Assembly: GCF_000733295.1 (NCBI RefSeq)
Contig: NZ_JPMI01000045.1
Location: forward strand, 62,001 to 126,000
From: Archangium violaceum Cb vi76
GTDB taxonomy: Bacteria; Myxococcota; Myxococcia; Myxococcales; Myxococcaceae
Direction of reading: 5' to 3'
Length of the DNA: 64,000 bases
The position numbers were made by a program, and so were the translations under genes. Within the stretch, counting starts at the first letter, position 1, and every line of letters begins with the position of its first letter. Under the pieces are notes generated by a model that was given only the letters and a program-made list of their open reading frames with translations, made no database searches and had not been told where the DNA came from. Positions 7,365 through 16,930 of the stretch are shown in pieces.

Positions 7365-10300
7365 TTATCTGCCCACCTCGAGCACCGCTCCCTTCGAGTA
7401 CGCCGTGAACTCGGGCGCGTACATGGATTGGACCGTCGCGGGACCCACACGGAACGTGCCAGCCATGTTCGCCCTCAGCCGGTAACGGAACGTGTACTCG
7501 CCCGCCGGCAGCCACTCGAAGAAGAAGTTCGTCCCCGAGTCCCTCGGCTCCTCGTACCAGACGATTCCCAGGTCGTACCGGTGCCGTGACTGCGTGCTCG
7601 CCGGCTCCATCCCCGCCGCCCGCGGGTCCCTCAGGTGCACGTACTCCGCCGCGTGCTTCGTCCTCAGCGACAGGTGCACCTCCACCTCGTCCCCGGACAC
7701 CAGCCTCGTCCCCTCCTCCAGGGGCCGCAACACCGCTTCCGTCCCCGTCTGCTCCCGGAGGAAGTAACGGCGCGACACGTGGAAGAAGTCCCCCCGCTCC
7801 TCCTCCGGCAACCGCTCCGTCGAGAAGTGCCAGGTCGCCGAGGCGAACGCCATTCCCTTCCCCTCCTTCTCCACCACCACCGTGCCGCTCGTCTCCGGCT
7901 TCACTTCCGGCCCCGGCACCACCACCCGGCTCCCCTTCCCCGTGTACACCTCCGGCGCGAACGCGAGTGCCACCGTCCGGCCTCCCACCGTCACCTTCGC
8001 ATCCTCGCGCGCACCCAGCGTCCCCTCTCCCTCCAGGTAATTCACCAGCGCGTACACCGCCTCCGCCGTGGCCCTCGTGGACTTCCAGTGGCCCAGCTTC
8101 CGGTCCAACAGCAACCACTGCGCCAGCCCGTGCCGCCGCTCGTCCCTCGGGTTCAGCTCCAGCAGCGTGCGCAACGCGAAGGCTTGCGTCTCCGTCGTGT
8201 CGTTGTACCAGAGCCAGCTCCGCTCCTCCGGCGCCCAGTACGTCCCCAGCTCCTCGCTCGTCTTCGCCGAGTCCATCACGCTCTCGAAGACCCGCCGCGC
8301 GTCCCGCTCCCTCCCCGCCCGCTTCAGCGCCAACGCCAGGTAGCCCTTCAGGTACGGCGAGTGCTCCTTCCAATGCTGGAAGCCGAAGTCGCGGATGCGC
8401 GCCCGCTCCTCCGCGCTGAGCGCGTCTCCCATGTAGCTCGCGTCCGGGAAGCTCGACGCCACGTACTCGAGCAGCGTGAGGAACTCCCAGCAGCAGCCCG
8501 CCTTCCGCAGCTTCTCCGCGTAGTCCGAGCGGAAGTGTTTCGCGAGATACGCCCACGCCGGCCTCGTCATGCTCGGGTCCAGCTTCACGCCGTGCTCGGC
8601 CGCGCGTGCGAGCCCGTGCAGGATGTAGAGCGTCATGTACGGCGACGGCGGCCCTCCCGGCCACCAGGGGAAGGCTCCGCTCGACAACTGCGCCTGACGC
8701 AGCTTCGTCAGCGCCGCTTCCCGTTCGGCCTTCGCCACCTCCGGATCCAACACCTTCGCCAACCCGAGCTCCCCACTGCTCCCGCCCCGGGCCTCCTCCA
8801 ACCAGGGAGACTCCTCCAGCGCCATCTTCCGGTTGGGGTCCACCGCGTCCCACGTGTCGAAGCGCGTGGTGCGTGTGCTCATCGACTTCGCCAGCTTCGC
8901 CACCTCGGGGTAGCGGCCATACAGGCTGGAGACGATGCCCGTGGACACGAAGCGGTTGAGCGTCTGCTCCGTGCACTCGTACGGGTAGTCCACCAGGTAC
9001 GGCAGCGCCCCCAGCACCGCGTGGAAGGGCTGCGCGTCCACCGTGACGGCGAGCTGCTCGTTGAGCAGGCTCGGATCATCCCCACGCCGCAGATCCGCGA
9101 ACTCCATCACCTCGCGATCCCGGCCTCGCAACGTCACGAAGCGAGACTGCGTCAGGTGCATGCGGCCGGGCAGCACCGGCAGCGGCCGCAGCTCCCCATC
9201 ACTGAAGTCACCGGCCCGCGCCGTGACCCGGAAGGCCACCGCTCCCAGCTCCGCCGGCGCCTTCAGCGGAAAGCGCACCGTCGTCCCCTTCCCCGCCTCC
9301 ACCCGGAAGGGCTGGCTCGCCACCTCCACGCCGAAGCGCGACAGCAGGCTCGCATCCGTCTCCGGGTCCACGATGTCCAGCACGAGCGAGCCCTCCAGCG
9401 CCGCCTCGCCCGCGTTGTTCACCGCCACCTCCAACACCGCGCGGTCCCCCTCGCGCAGGAAGCGCGGCACGTACGGACGCACCATCAGCTCCTTCACGCT
9501 CCGGGTCTGGCGTTGCAGCGAGCCCCCCTTCAAGTCCCTCGTCAGCGCGTGCACCCAGACGTTCCACGCCGTCACCGAGTCCGGCACGGTGAACTCCAGC
9601 ACCGCCGAGCCGTCTTCCCCCGTGAGCAGCTGCGGCACCCAGAAGGCTGTCTCCTCGAACCGGGCACGCACCGCGTCCGAAGGAGCCACGGGGCCAGGGG
9701 CGCGCGACGTCGTCTCGTCCAGGGACGGCGCGCGGTTGATGCCAAAGGCCTCATCGTTCGCGGAGAGCCCATCGACGACGTAGCGCGCCTCCTTCCGCGA
9801 GGCCTCGGACATGGCGGAGCTCTTGCCTCTCATGAGCGCGAACCCCTTCACCATGGGGATCAACGAAAGGCCGCGCCGGCTCGGTCCTCCCACACCGTTC
9901 CCCTCCACGAACACGAGTTCATCCTCCCGGGGAGGCACCCACCTCGGCTCGTGCACCCAATCCCCGCTGGTGAGCCACCAGCTCGAGCCCTGACTCGGAC
10001 TGGCCCGAAGCTCCACCGCCTCCGTGCGCTGCGGGTAGTACTCCGCCGCGGTCTGGGGCGCGTGCGGCGCGAAGAGGTCCAGCGACCGATCGTACATGTA
10101 CGCGAGCAGCTCGGCCGCCCCCGCCTCCACCTTCGCTCCGGCCGGGCCCTTCACCGTCACCCGCCATGTCTCCTTCGCGCCCGGTCGCACGCGGTCACGG
10201 AAGGTCTCGAACTCCACCCGCAGCTCCTTGTCATCGAAGGGCACGAACACCGGCTGCTCGAACCGCAGCACCTGGTAGTCCCTCACCGCCACCAGCGACA

Positions 10301-13300
10301 CGGTGAAACCGCCCCGCAGCGACTCGGTGACGGGCAGCTCCAACACCGCCGGGTCCTTCCGCCCCATCAACAGGTGCCGCTGGATGAACCGCTCTCCCTG
10401 GTAGAGGTCCAGGAACAGCGGCTGGTCCTCGAACCCGGAGAAGGCCAGCACGCGCGCTGTCTCGCCCACCTTCACCGTGGTGCGCTCGAGCCGCAGCAGC
10501 GCCGGCAATGGAATGGGTGCCCGCTCGCCCGCGACCAGCACCTCTCTCGAGATGGTGAAGCGCTCCCCGAAGGCATCCTCCGTCTCGTAATGCACGCGAT
10601 AGGCACCGGGCCTCAGCCTGGGCAGCTCCACCCGTGCGAGCCCCCGCGCGTCATGCGTCACCTCGCCTCGTGACAGCTCCTCGCCATCCGCCCAGCCACG
10701 AAGCGGCCCCTCCTTCTCCTCCTCCCACTCGCTCTTCAGCCATCGGGGCCGCGAGAGGTCCCCCGGGGTGGTGACCCAGGCGTCCGCGTCCACCCGCTGC
10801 TCCGGGAAGCGCGGCGGGGGCAGTTCGTCCGGCATCAGCGGCCGCGAGGGCTGCTTCAGCGTCACCAGCCTCCACCGGCCCGCTCCGGGCAACGGCACCC
10901 CATCGAGGTTGGCGCGAACCAGGCGGACCTCCGCGGGCACTCCCTCACGGAAGAAGCCCTCGTCCGTCTCCACACGCCCCTCCACCGCCACCAGGCCGAG
11001 CCGGAAGGCCCTGCTGGCCGAGCGCGTCTCCCCGCCCTCGTCCGTCACGTCCGCCTCCACCCGGTAGCGCCAGGAGACCTCCCGCGACGCGAGGGCCCGC
11101 TCGTCCGCCTCCGGGGTGAAGGAGAGCTGGAAGTTCCCGTCCCCCTCCAGGGCGGAGGTACCGCTGGCCACCACCCGCGAATGCAGCGAGAGCCCTCCCC
11201 AGCGGCTCCACCACCACGGCAGGAGCGGCTCGCGGTGGACGCGCCAGCGCACGGAGCCGTTCGTCACCGGCAGCCCGAAGAAATAGCGTGCCTCCCCCCG
11301 GAAGATGGCTGGACGATTGAGGCGCAGCGCCACGTCCGGGTCCTTCATCGTCACCTCGAAGGTGGGCCGCTTGTACTCCTCCACTCGAACGTCTGCGGAG
11401 CCCACGGTCTCTTCGCCCACCACCGCCCTCACCCGCCATCCGCCGAGCAACCGCCCCGCCGGCACGGTGAACCCTCCGGCCACCGAGCCGAAGCCGTTGG
11501 TCCCCACCTCCCGCTTCTCGACGAGCTGGCCATTCACGTCCTCCAGCGACACGGTCAGCCGCTGCTCCGGCAGGGTCCGGTAGCGCGCCTGCGCCGCACT
11601 CCCCCGGAAGGCCACCACCTTCCACAGCACCTGCTGGAGCGGCCGGTACACGCCGCGATCCGTGAAGACGAGAGCCCGCGTCCGATCCTTCTCCGGCTCG
11701 CGTCCGAAGACATAGCGTGGCGTCTGATCCAACAACACCTGCCGGCCCCGGCCCACCGCGACGGAGAGGCGATGCACCGTCCGCTCCGGCAGCTCCGGGA
11801 ACACCCCCTCGCCCCGCGCGTCCGTCTTCAGGCTCCGCAGCAGCTGGTTCCGCCCATCTCCCGCCTGGAAGAGGCGCACCTCCACACCGGGCGAGGGCCG
11901 GCCCGACTCGCCCTCCACCACCCGCACCTCGATGCGTCCCGCCGGGTCATACCGGCTGACGAAGACCCAGGGAGTCACCGTCATCAAGGTCGCCACCAGG
12001 GCGTTGCCCTCCTTCCGGAAGTCCTCGCGCGCCGAGGCGACGAGGAGATAGCTGCCCGGCTCCGTCAGCGGCGGCACCACGAACGTCCGGTGCGAGCGCA
12101 GGTCCGGTGTCCCCGGTAGCGACGCACTCCAGGCCGCCACGGGCCGCTCCCTCGCCGTGAGGCGGAGCAGCGCCTCTTCGCTGTCCGCGTCCTCCATCAA
12201 CAGCTCGTCGTGCAGGTCGCCCCGCTCGAGCCGCGGCTCCAGGTCGTACGCGTAGGCACGGAAGTACAGCCGCGGCAGGTTCCGGTGCGTCACCTCGATG
12301 GACCGCTTGCCGGCACCGTCGTAACGCATGCTGGATACCGAGAAGTCCGGGGCCTCCAGTCGCGCCACCAGCCGCGCGCACCGCCGCCCCCCGAGACTCT
12401 CCGGGAAGGCCGCCGCGCAGGCCTTCGCGATCGCACGCGCCCTCACCGGCCGCTCCGCCCACTCCTCCTGCTCCGCCAACCAGCCCTGTCCCATCGCCCA
12501 CCACGGCGCGTCCCGGTAGCCCTCGAGCACCCCGGCCACGTGCCGGCGGATGAGGGCCTTGTCCGACTCTTCCTGGAAGGCCTCGAGGAGACGCTCGCCG
12601 CGCCGCAGATGCGCCTCCAGTGCCGCCTCGCGCCTGCCCGAGGCCCGGTGCCAGGCCTCCAGGTCACCCAACACGGCGGCCAGCTTGCGCAGCGGATGCA
12701 CCGCCGGGTCCACCAGGTCGACCCGCGGCGTGCCCTCCAGCAGTTCTCCCAGGTCCAGGCGGTGCACCTCGCGGGACTGCTCCGGCCGCCACTGGGCCTC
12801 ATCCGACAGCATCTCCACCCAGAGGTACGTCACCGCATCACGCAGCGTGTCGCGGATGCCGGGGGGATAGGTGTTCGGCGCCAGATAGCCCGCGAGCTCC
12901 CCGACCTTTCGCGAGCCCAACCGCTCCCGCGTCCCCCACACCTCCGCGAGCGCACGCCGGGCCTCGGTGTAGATCTGCTCGGCCGTCCACCGCTTCAGGT
13001 CCACCGGCCCACCGGAAACCACCTGCTCGCGCTGGCGTATCTCCCAGCCGTAACGCCCCGCGTAGTGGATGAGCGATGCGGCGTAATACAGATGGAGCGC
13101 CGTGCGCGGCAGCAGGCCCTCCGGCCACGGCTGCTCCCGGAGAAAACGTACCGCCGTCTCCTCGCCGTGTAGCGCCGTGCGGAGTTGCTCGATGCGGACG
13201 AGCGCCCGCGTCCACTCGTCCTCGTTGGCCTGTGCGCGGGCCTGGGCCAGCCGCGCCTCGGTGCCCTGGATGGCGGCCTCGAGCTTCTGGTCCTCCACCA

Positions 13301-13427
13301 GCGCGTCGATGTCCTTCCATGACGGCACGGGTTGCTGCCCCTGGGCGGCCGGGACGGAGAGAACCAGGGCGAGGAGCGTCAGGAGGGCTGCAAGCGTCCG
13401 GGGGCTCGGGAGGAGAGACATGGCCAT
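7365..13427 (-). CDS. Alpha-2-macroglobulin family protein with CTEQ thioester motif
   Basis: 2020 residues from the ATG at 13427, preceded by AGGATCTACGCC; a longer frame to 13526 would run into the divergent toxin gene. The signal peptide is MAMSLLPSPRTLAALLTLLALVLSVPAAQG, without a lipobox, so the protein is periplasmic or secreted rather than a lipoprotein like E. coli YfhM. The middle has macroglobulin domains (ALVFTDRGVYRPLQQVLWKV). The signature region LLTGEDGSAVLEFTVPDSVTAWNVW comes next, then the thioester domain with YPYECTEQ: Cys1485 and the Gln three residues on can form the internal thioester that traps attacking proteases. The helical thioester domain and receptor-like end follow. 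Bacterial members are thought to protect the periplasm from foreign proteases. It is transcribed alone, divergently from the toxin gene with only ~54 bp between them. Confidence 0.93.
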   Translation of the reverse strand: MAMSLLPSPRTLAALLTLLALVLSVPAAQGQQPVPSWKDIDALVEDQKLEAAIQGTEARLAQARAQANEDEWTRALVRIEQLRTALHGEETAVRFLREQPWPEGLLPRTALHLYYAASLIHYAGRYGWEIRQREQVVSGGPVDLKRWTAEQIYTEARRALAEVWGTRERLGSRKVGELAGYLAPNTYPPGIRDTLRDAVTYLWVEMLSDEAQWRPEQSREVHRLDLGELLEGTPRVDLVDPAVHPLRKLAAVLGDLEAWHRASGRREAALEAHLRRGERLLEAFQEESDKALIRRHVAGVLEGYRDAPWWAMGQGWLAEQEEWAERPVRARAIAKACAAAFPESLGGRRCARLVARLEAPDFSVSSMRYDGAGKRSIEVTHRNLPRLYFRAYAYDLEPRLERGDLHDELLMEDADSEEALLRLTARERPVAAWSASLPGTPDLRSHRTFVVPPLTEPGSYLLVASAREDFRKEGNALVATLMTVTPWVFVSRYDPAGRIEVRVVEGESGRPSPGVEVRLFQAGDGRNQLLRSLKTDARGEGVFPELPERTVHRLSVAVGRGRQVLLDQTPRYVFGREPEKDRTRALVFTDRGVYRPLQQVLWKVVAFRGSAAQARYRTLPEQRLTVSLEDVNGQLVEKREVGTNGFGSVAGGFTVPAGRLLGGWRVRAVVGEETVGSADVRVEEYKRPTFEVTMKDPDVALRLNRPAIFRGEARYFFGLPVTNGSVRWRVHREPLLPWWWSRWGGLSLHSRVVASGTSALEGDGNFQLSFTPEADERALASREVSWRYRVEADVTDEGGETRSASRAFRLGLVAVEGRVETDEGFFREGVPAEVRLVRANLDGVPLPGAGRWRLVTLKQPSRPLMPDELPPPRFPEQRVDADAWVTTPGDLSRPRWLKSEWEEEKEGPLRGWADGEELSRGEVTHDARGLARVELPRLRPGAYRVHYETEDAFGERFTISREVLVAGERAPIPLPALLRLERTTVKVGETARVLAFSGFEDQPLFLDLYQGERFIQRHLLMGRKDPAVLELPVTESLRGGFTVSLVAVRDYQVLRFEQPVFVPFDDKELRVEFETFRDRVRPGAKETWRVTVKGPAGAKVEAGAAELLAYMYDRSLDLFAPHAPQTAAEYYPQRTEAVELRASPSQGSSWWLTSGDWVHEPRWVPPREDELVFVEGNGVGGPSRRGLSLIPMVKGFALMRGKSSAMSEASRKEARYVVDGLSANDEAFGINRAPSLDETTSRAPGPVAPSDAVRARFEETAFWVPQLLTGEDGSAVLEFTVPDSVTAWNVWVHALTRDLKGGSLQRQTRSVKELMVRPYVPRFLREGDRAVLEVAVNNAGEAALEGSLVLDIVDPETDASLLSRFGVEVASQPFRVEAGKGTTVRFPLKAPAELGAVAFRVTARAGDFSDGELRPLPVLPGRMHLTQSRFVTLRGRDREVMEFADLRRGDDPSLLNEQLAVTVDAQPFHAVLGALPYLVDYPYECTEQTLNRFVSTGIVSSLYGRYPEVAKLAKSMSTRTTRFDTWDAVDPNRKMALEESPWLEEARGGSSGELGLAKVLDPEVAKAEREAALTKLRQAQLSSGAFPWWPGGPPSPYMTLYILHGLARAAEHGVKLDPSMTRPAWAYLAKHFRSDYAEKLRKAGCCWEFLTLLEYVASSFPDASYMGDALSAEERARIRDFGFQHWKEHSPYLKGYLALALKRAGRERDARRVFESVMDSAKTSEELGTYWAPEERSWLWYNDTTETQAFALRTLLELNPRDERRHGLAQWLLLDRKLGHWKSTRATAEAVYALVNYLEGEGTLGAREDAKVTVGGRTVALAFAPEVYTGKGSRVVVPGPEVKPETSGTVVVEKEGKGMAFASATWHFSTERLPEEERGDFFHVSRRYFLREQTGTEAVLRPLEEGTRLVSGDEVEVHLSLRTKHAAEYVHLRDPRAAGMEPASTQSRHRYDLGIVWYEEPRDSGTNFFFEWLPAGEYTFRYRLRANMAGTFRVGPATVQSMYAPEFTAYSKGAVLEVGR

Positions 13428-13481
13428 GGCGTAGATCCTGCGCTGGACGTTGTCGAGCTTCTTGGGGAAGCTGCCTCCACC

Positions 13482-14321
13482 ATGTCCACCCGACCTACCA
13501 GCCCATCCCACCGAAGGCAGAGGCAACCGTCACCCGTGACTGGCTTGCCGGGGACGTTCGCGCTCGTGCTGCTGGCGGGAGGCTTCCCGATGGAAGCCCT
13601 GGGCCAGACGGATTCAGCGACGAATGGCTGCCTGCGCAATCCCGCCTGCTACAAGCCCCCGCCAGGAGAGGAAGCCATCATTCCCTGGCTGTCACACACC
13701 GAGCGCGCGGCCCGTACCGCCTCGACCGTCTCGGCGATGCTGGAGGACGCGGATGTCACAATCATCGAGAGCATTCTGACCCGGTGCGCCCTGGAAGCAG
13801 ATGAGAAGGTCAACAAGGAAGACCCGGAGCTTCGGGGGCAGGACCCCACTCGTGAGCAGTGCAAGAAGGTAGTCCGCCGGGAAGGGAATCGGGAGGTGAC
13901 GCGAGCCATGGAACTCGGCACCAGGAAGCACGAACTGGCACTCGACTGTATACGGGCAGCCGTCGCGGAAGACTTCGCGAAACATGTCAGTGTGACGCCG
14001 ACCTACCAGAAGGCTCCCAACACGGGACTGTGGAGGTGGGTCGATCCCAAGCAGGTGAAGGAATGGCTGCAGATCGGACTCAAGAGCATGCTCTGGGGAG
14101 CACTGGTTCCCGATATCGTCATTCATGCACCAGGAAATCCGAATCAGGCCCAACGCGTCTACGATCTCAAGTTCCCGTGCCCTCGTGAAAACGATCCTTC
14201 TTGGGGGAAATACACCAGCGGCCAACCCCATCATCCGAAAAATCAGGGAGATATGTACCAGGAAGCACTTCGCCTGAAGAAAAAGGATGTGTCCTTCTCC
14301 ACTCCATCAGGAATCAAATGA
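13482..14321 (+). CDS. Exported PD-(D/E)xK (VRR-Nuc-like) nuclease, probable toxin
   Basis: 279 residues. The N terminus has RRQRQ followed by a hydrophobic stretch (GTFALVLLAGGFPMEALGQ) that may be a signal peptide. The C-terminal half carries a PD-(D/E)xK pattern: a helix with Glu (AMELGTRKHELAL), then LVPDIVIHA with Asp211, VYDLKFPCP with Asp228 and Lys230, and a helix with Gln (NQGDMYQEAL). This order matches VRR-Nuc-type nucleases. The next gene overlaps by ATGA and resembles TsiV (DUF3396), the immunity family of VRR-Nuc type VI effectors, which is what makes toxin the best call. No VgrG, PAAR or Hcp gene is nearby, so the delivery route is open. The similarity is by motif and context only. 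Confidence 0.6.
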   Translation: MSTRPTSPSHRRQRQPSPVTGLPGTFALVLLAGGFPMEALGQTDSATNGCLRNPACYKPPPGEEAIIPWLSHTERAARTASTVSAMLEDADVTIIESILTRCALEADEKVNKEDPELRGQDPTREQCKKVVRREGNREVTRAMELGTRKHELALDCIRAAVAEDFAKHVSVTPTYQKAPNTGLWRWVDPKQVKEWLQIGLKSMLWGALVPDIVIHAPGNPNQAQRVYDLKFPCPRENDPSWGKYTSGQPHHPKNQGDMYQEALRLKKKDVSFSTPSGIK

Positions 14322-15214
14322 TGGGTGCTCACTACCCGCGCATACGTATCGACAAGATCGTTGGAACAAGACACTTCCTGCTCATCCGGGAGAGCGTGAG
14401 CATCACCTTCCACATGAAGCGCTCCCATCAAGAGATCCTGCGGGAGGTCATGCGCGCCCTGCAGGTCTACCGCCGCGCGGTTGGGCCGCAATCTCTCGGG
14501 TGGTACGCCGACCCGTATAGCGGTGATTGGGATGAGCTCGATGACAAGGGATGGGCATACATCCAGCGGGAGATGCTCGAAGAACCCGCCACCTCCATCT
14601 GGCTGCGAGAACTCCCCAATGCCACCACGGGGTATGAATTCCTCTACCAAAGCCATTTGCTCGAGGTGAGCAATGCAGATGCGGCGAGCACGGTGTCCTT
14701 CATGCTCCCCACGGAGTACCTGGAGGAACACGGACCGGACCGTGTCAGGGCGTTGGCGCTGGAGTTGGCGGCGGAGCTGCCCTTCAACTCCGGCCACGCC
14801 GGGCTCTGCTTCAATTTCCCGGAGAGCTTCCTCGGCGTCCTCGATGCCATCCGCGACCTCTCCTTCCGCCACCCCGGTCTGGACATTCCGGGGGTGCTCT
14901 TCACGTCCCTGGAGATCGGCACGCGGGTGAACGGAGTGCATTGGCTCAACTTCCTGGGCCCGCCCGTACTGCGAGAGTTGGGAGGCACCGAGAGCCTGCG
15001 CACCCGCCTGCGTTCTCCTGGAACCACCGTGCAAGCACTCGACGAAGAACGGGCCGTGGTGACGCTGGGAGAATGGCCGGAGGCGGGAGACACCGAGCAG
15101 GGAAACACCCTGCCCGCCTATCGTGAGCTGGCACACGTCCTGGAGCCCTGGCTCCAACTGGACAGCTTCTCCCAGGAAGCCCTACGACGGTGGGAGCGCC
15201 GCTTCCTGGACTGA
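14318..15214 (+). CDS. TsiV/DUF3396-type immunity protein
   Basis: 298 residues, starting with ATGATG where the first ATG overlaps the toxin stop (ATGA) and has AGGA upstream, so it is translationally coupled to the nuclease. No signal peptide or membrane segment is seen. The pattern of a beta-rich N-terminal half (FLLIRESVSITFHMKR), then STVSFMLPTEYLEEHGPDRV, FNSGHAGLCFNFPESF and the conserved GVHWLNFLGPPVLRELGG is what I associate with DUF3396 (TsiV, type VI immunity for VRR-Nuc). It should bind and block the nuclease encoded just before it. The family name rests on remembered motif pattern; an HMM search would settle it. Confidence 0.68.
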   Translation: MMGAHYPRIRIDKIVGTRHFLLIRESVSITFHMKRSHQEILREVMRALQVYRRAVGPQSLGWYADPYSGDWDELDDKGWAYIQREMLEEPATSIWLRELPNATTGYEFLYQSHLLEVSNADAASTVSFMLPTEYLEEHGPDRVRALALELAAELPFNSGHAGLCFNFPESFLGVLDAIRDLSFRHPGLDIPGVLFTSLEIGTRVNGVHWLNFLGPPVLRELGGTESLRTRLRSPGTTVQALDEERAVVTLGEWPEAGDTEQGNTLPAYRELAHVLEPWLQLDSFSQEALRRWERRFLD

Positions 15215-15253
15215 GGCTCGCCGGCCCTTCCCTCCCGGGGCATACTGCGGCCC

Positions 15254-15946
15254 ATGTGTGGCCGCGTCACCATCCAGACCCCCGCCCTGGCGATCGCCCG
15301 TGAGTTCGCCCTCACCGGCGTCCGTACCGCCATCGAGCGCCCCCGTTACAACCTCGCCCCCACCCAGCTCATGCCCGTCGTCATCAACGACGGCGAGCGC
15401 ATGCTGGACGCCTACCGCTGGGGCCTCATCCCCTCCTGGGCCAAGGAAGCCTCCATCGGCAGCAAGCTCATCAACGCCCGCGGCGAGACCGTGGCCGAGA
15501 AGCCCAGCTTCCGCTCCGCCCTCAAGCGCCGCCGTTGCCTCGTGCTCGTGGACGGCTGGTTCGAGTGGAAGCAGAACACGAAGCCCAAGACGCCCTACTT
15601 CTTCCGCCGCAAGGACGGCCGCCCCATGGCCTTCGCCGGCCTCTGGGAGGAATGGACCGCCCCCGACACCGGCGAAATCCTCCGCACCTGCTCCGTCATC
15701 ACCACCGGCCCCAACCACCTCATGGCCCCCATCCATGACCGCATGCCCGTCATCCTCCCGCATGCGGCCCAGGAGTTGTGGCTGCGTCCGGAGCCCCAGG
15801 AGGCCTCGGTCCTCCAGCCCCTGCTCGTCCCCAACGAGGACGAGCCCCTCGAGGCCTGGGAGGTGGCGCGCGTGGTGAACTCACCCACGAACGACGTGGC
15901 CGCCTGCGTGGAGCGAGTGGCCAGCCAATCCACGCTCCTCGTCTGA
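15254..15946 (+). CDS. SOS response-associated peptidase (SRAP; YedK/HMCES family)
   Basis: 230 residues. SRAP proteins cross-link to abasic sites in single-stranded DNA through their N-terminal Cys and shield the lesion. The catalytic set is intact: Cys2 directly after Met (MCGRVT), NLAPTQ, WGLIPSWAK, NARGETVAEKPSF, the Glu in DGWFEWK and the His in APIHDRMP. Length and motif order are standard. It starts 40 bp after the immunity gene and is convergent with a short gene at 15953. No LexA-like box was identified by eye. Confidence 0.95.
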   Translation: MCGRVTIQTPALAIAREFALTGVRTAIERPRYNLAPTQLMPVVINDGERMLDAYRWGLIPSWAKEASIGSKLINARGETVAEKPSFRSALKRRRCLVLVDGWFEWKQNTKPKTPYFFRRKDGRPMAFAGLWEEWTAPDTGEILRTCSVITTGPNHLMAPIHDRMPVILPHAAQELWLRPEPQEASVLQPLLVPNEDEPLEAWEVARVVNSPTNDVAACVERVASQSTLLV

Positions 15947-15952
15947 CGCCCT

Positions 15953-16159
15953 CTAGTCGCCGAAGATCTTCCGGAAGAAGCGCACCACCGAGAACGACAC
16001 GGCCGTGTCCTCGGGCCGCCCCTGCGTGTCCTGCTCCAGCGCCACGGGGGGCCGCTGCGCCTCCGGCTCCACCGAGAAGACGCTGAACTCGTCGTCACCC
16101 CCGAGCGCGTTGAGCGCCTTGCGCGAGGCATTGCCACGTGTGGGCTTTGGGTCGGACAT
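15953..16159 (-). CDS. Small protein of unknown function, 68 aa
   Basis: 68 residues, starting MSDPKPTRGNASRKALNALG, acidic in the middle and ending in FFRKIFGD. There is no signal peptide or known motif. The start has GGGAGCC upstream, and only 6 bp separate its stop from the SRAP stop (convergent). The gene is in the same orientation as, and downstream of, rlmE with a 50-bp gap, so it could share that transcript. The hydrophobic C-terminal end suggests a short docking helix, but no function can be given. Confidence 0.5.
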   Translation of the reverse strand: MSDPKPTRGNASRKALNALGGDDEFSVFSVEPEAQRPPVALEQDTQGRPEDTAVSFSVVRFFRKIFGD

Positions 16160-16209
16160 GGGCCTGGCTCCCGGAGTGCGTACCAGGCGTCAGTGTAGGA
16201 CGAGCCCCG

Positions 16210-16836
16210 TCACGGCGCCACGGGGGCCGGGGCGGACGGAGCCTTCCGGCGCAGGCCCACCACATACACCTCCATGCTGGCACCCCGGGTGGCCTCGGGG
16301 CGCACCAGCTTCACCTCCTCGAAGCCGGCGCGCACCTCGTCGCGGAACTCCTCGAACTCGCCCCCCATGAAGAGCTTGGCCACGAAGGCCGAGCCCGGAC
16401 GGCCCCGGGTGAGGGACAGCTCCAGCGCCTTGCGCGCCAGCCGCAGACTGCGCGCCTCGTCCGTGGTGCGGATGCCGCTCGTCTTGGGCGCCATGTCCGA
16501 GATGACCGCGTCGTAGGGCCCCTCGTACAGCGCGCTCAGCTTCGCGTCGAAGTCGTCGGCCAGCACGTCCAGCACCGCCGTCTTCACGTACGGCTGCGAG
16601 AAGGGCCGGATGGCGACGATGTCCACCCCAATCACCCGGCCGTTGGGCCCCACCGCGTCCGCCAATATCTGCAGGAAGCCGCCCGGCGCGGCCCCCAGGT
16701 CGAGCACCGTGGCGCCCTTCTTCAAGAAGGGGTAGCGCTTGAGGATCTCATCCACCTTGAAGGCGGAACGGGCCCTCAGCCCTTCTTGCTTGGCTTTCTT
16801 GAAATAGTGGTCTTTCGGACGGTAGGGCTTGCCCAT
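16210..16836 (-). CDS. rlmE: 23S rRNA 2'-O-methyltransferase (RlmE/FtsJ)
   Basis: 208 residues from the ATG at 16836. RlmE methylates the ribose of U2552 (E. coli numbering) in 23S rRNA using SAM, a late step of 50S assembly. The SAM-binding motif LDLGAAPGGFLQ is present, and the K-D-K-E catalytic set is visible: Lys27 in SAFKVDE, Asp in ISDMAPKTSG, Lys in AKLFMGGE, and Glu in SMEVYVVG. An upstream ATG (16857) would add seven residues without homology. A C-terminal tail rich in Ala and Pro (RRKAPSAPAPVAP) goes slightly beyond the family core. Confidence 0.95.
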   Translation of the reverse strand: MGKPYRPKDHYFKKAKQEGLRARSAFKVDEILKRYPFLKKGATVLDLGAAPGGFLQILADAVGPNGRVIGVDIVAIRPFSQPYVKTAVLDVLADDFDAKLSALYEGPYDAVISDMAPKTSGIRTTDEARSLRLARKALELSLTRGRPGSAFVAKLFMGGEFEEFRDEVRAGFEEVKLVRPEATRGASMEVYVVGLRRKAPSAPAPVAP

Positions 16837-16930
16837 GGCGGATGGGGTCCCTACCATCGGCTACTGTCTTCGGGAAGCCGGAGCAGCGGCGGGGGTCGTG
16901 GAACCCGTGAAATGGCGGACCGGAGGGGCG

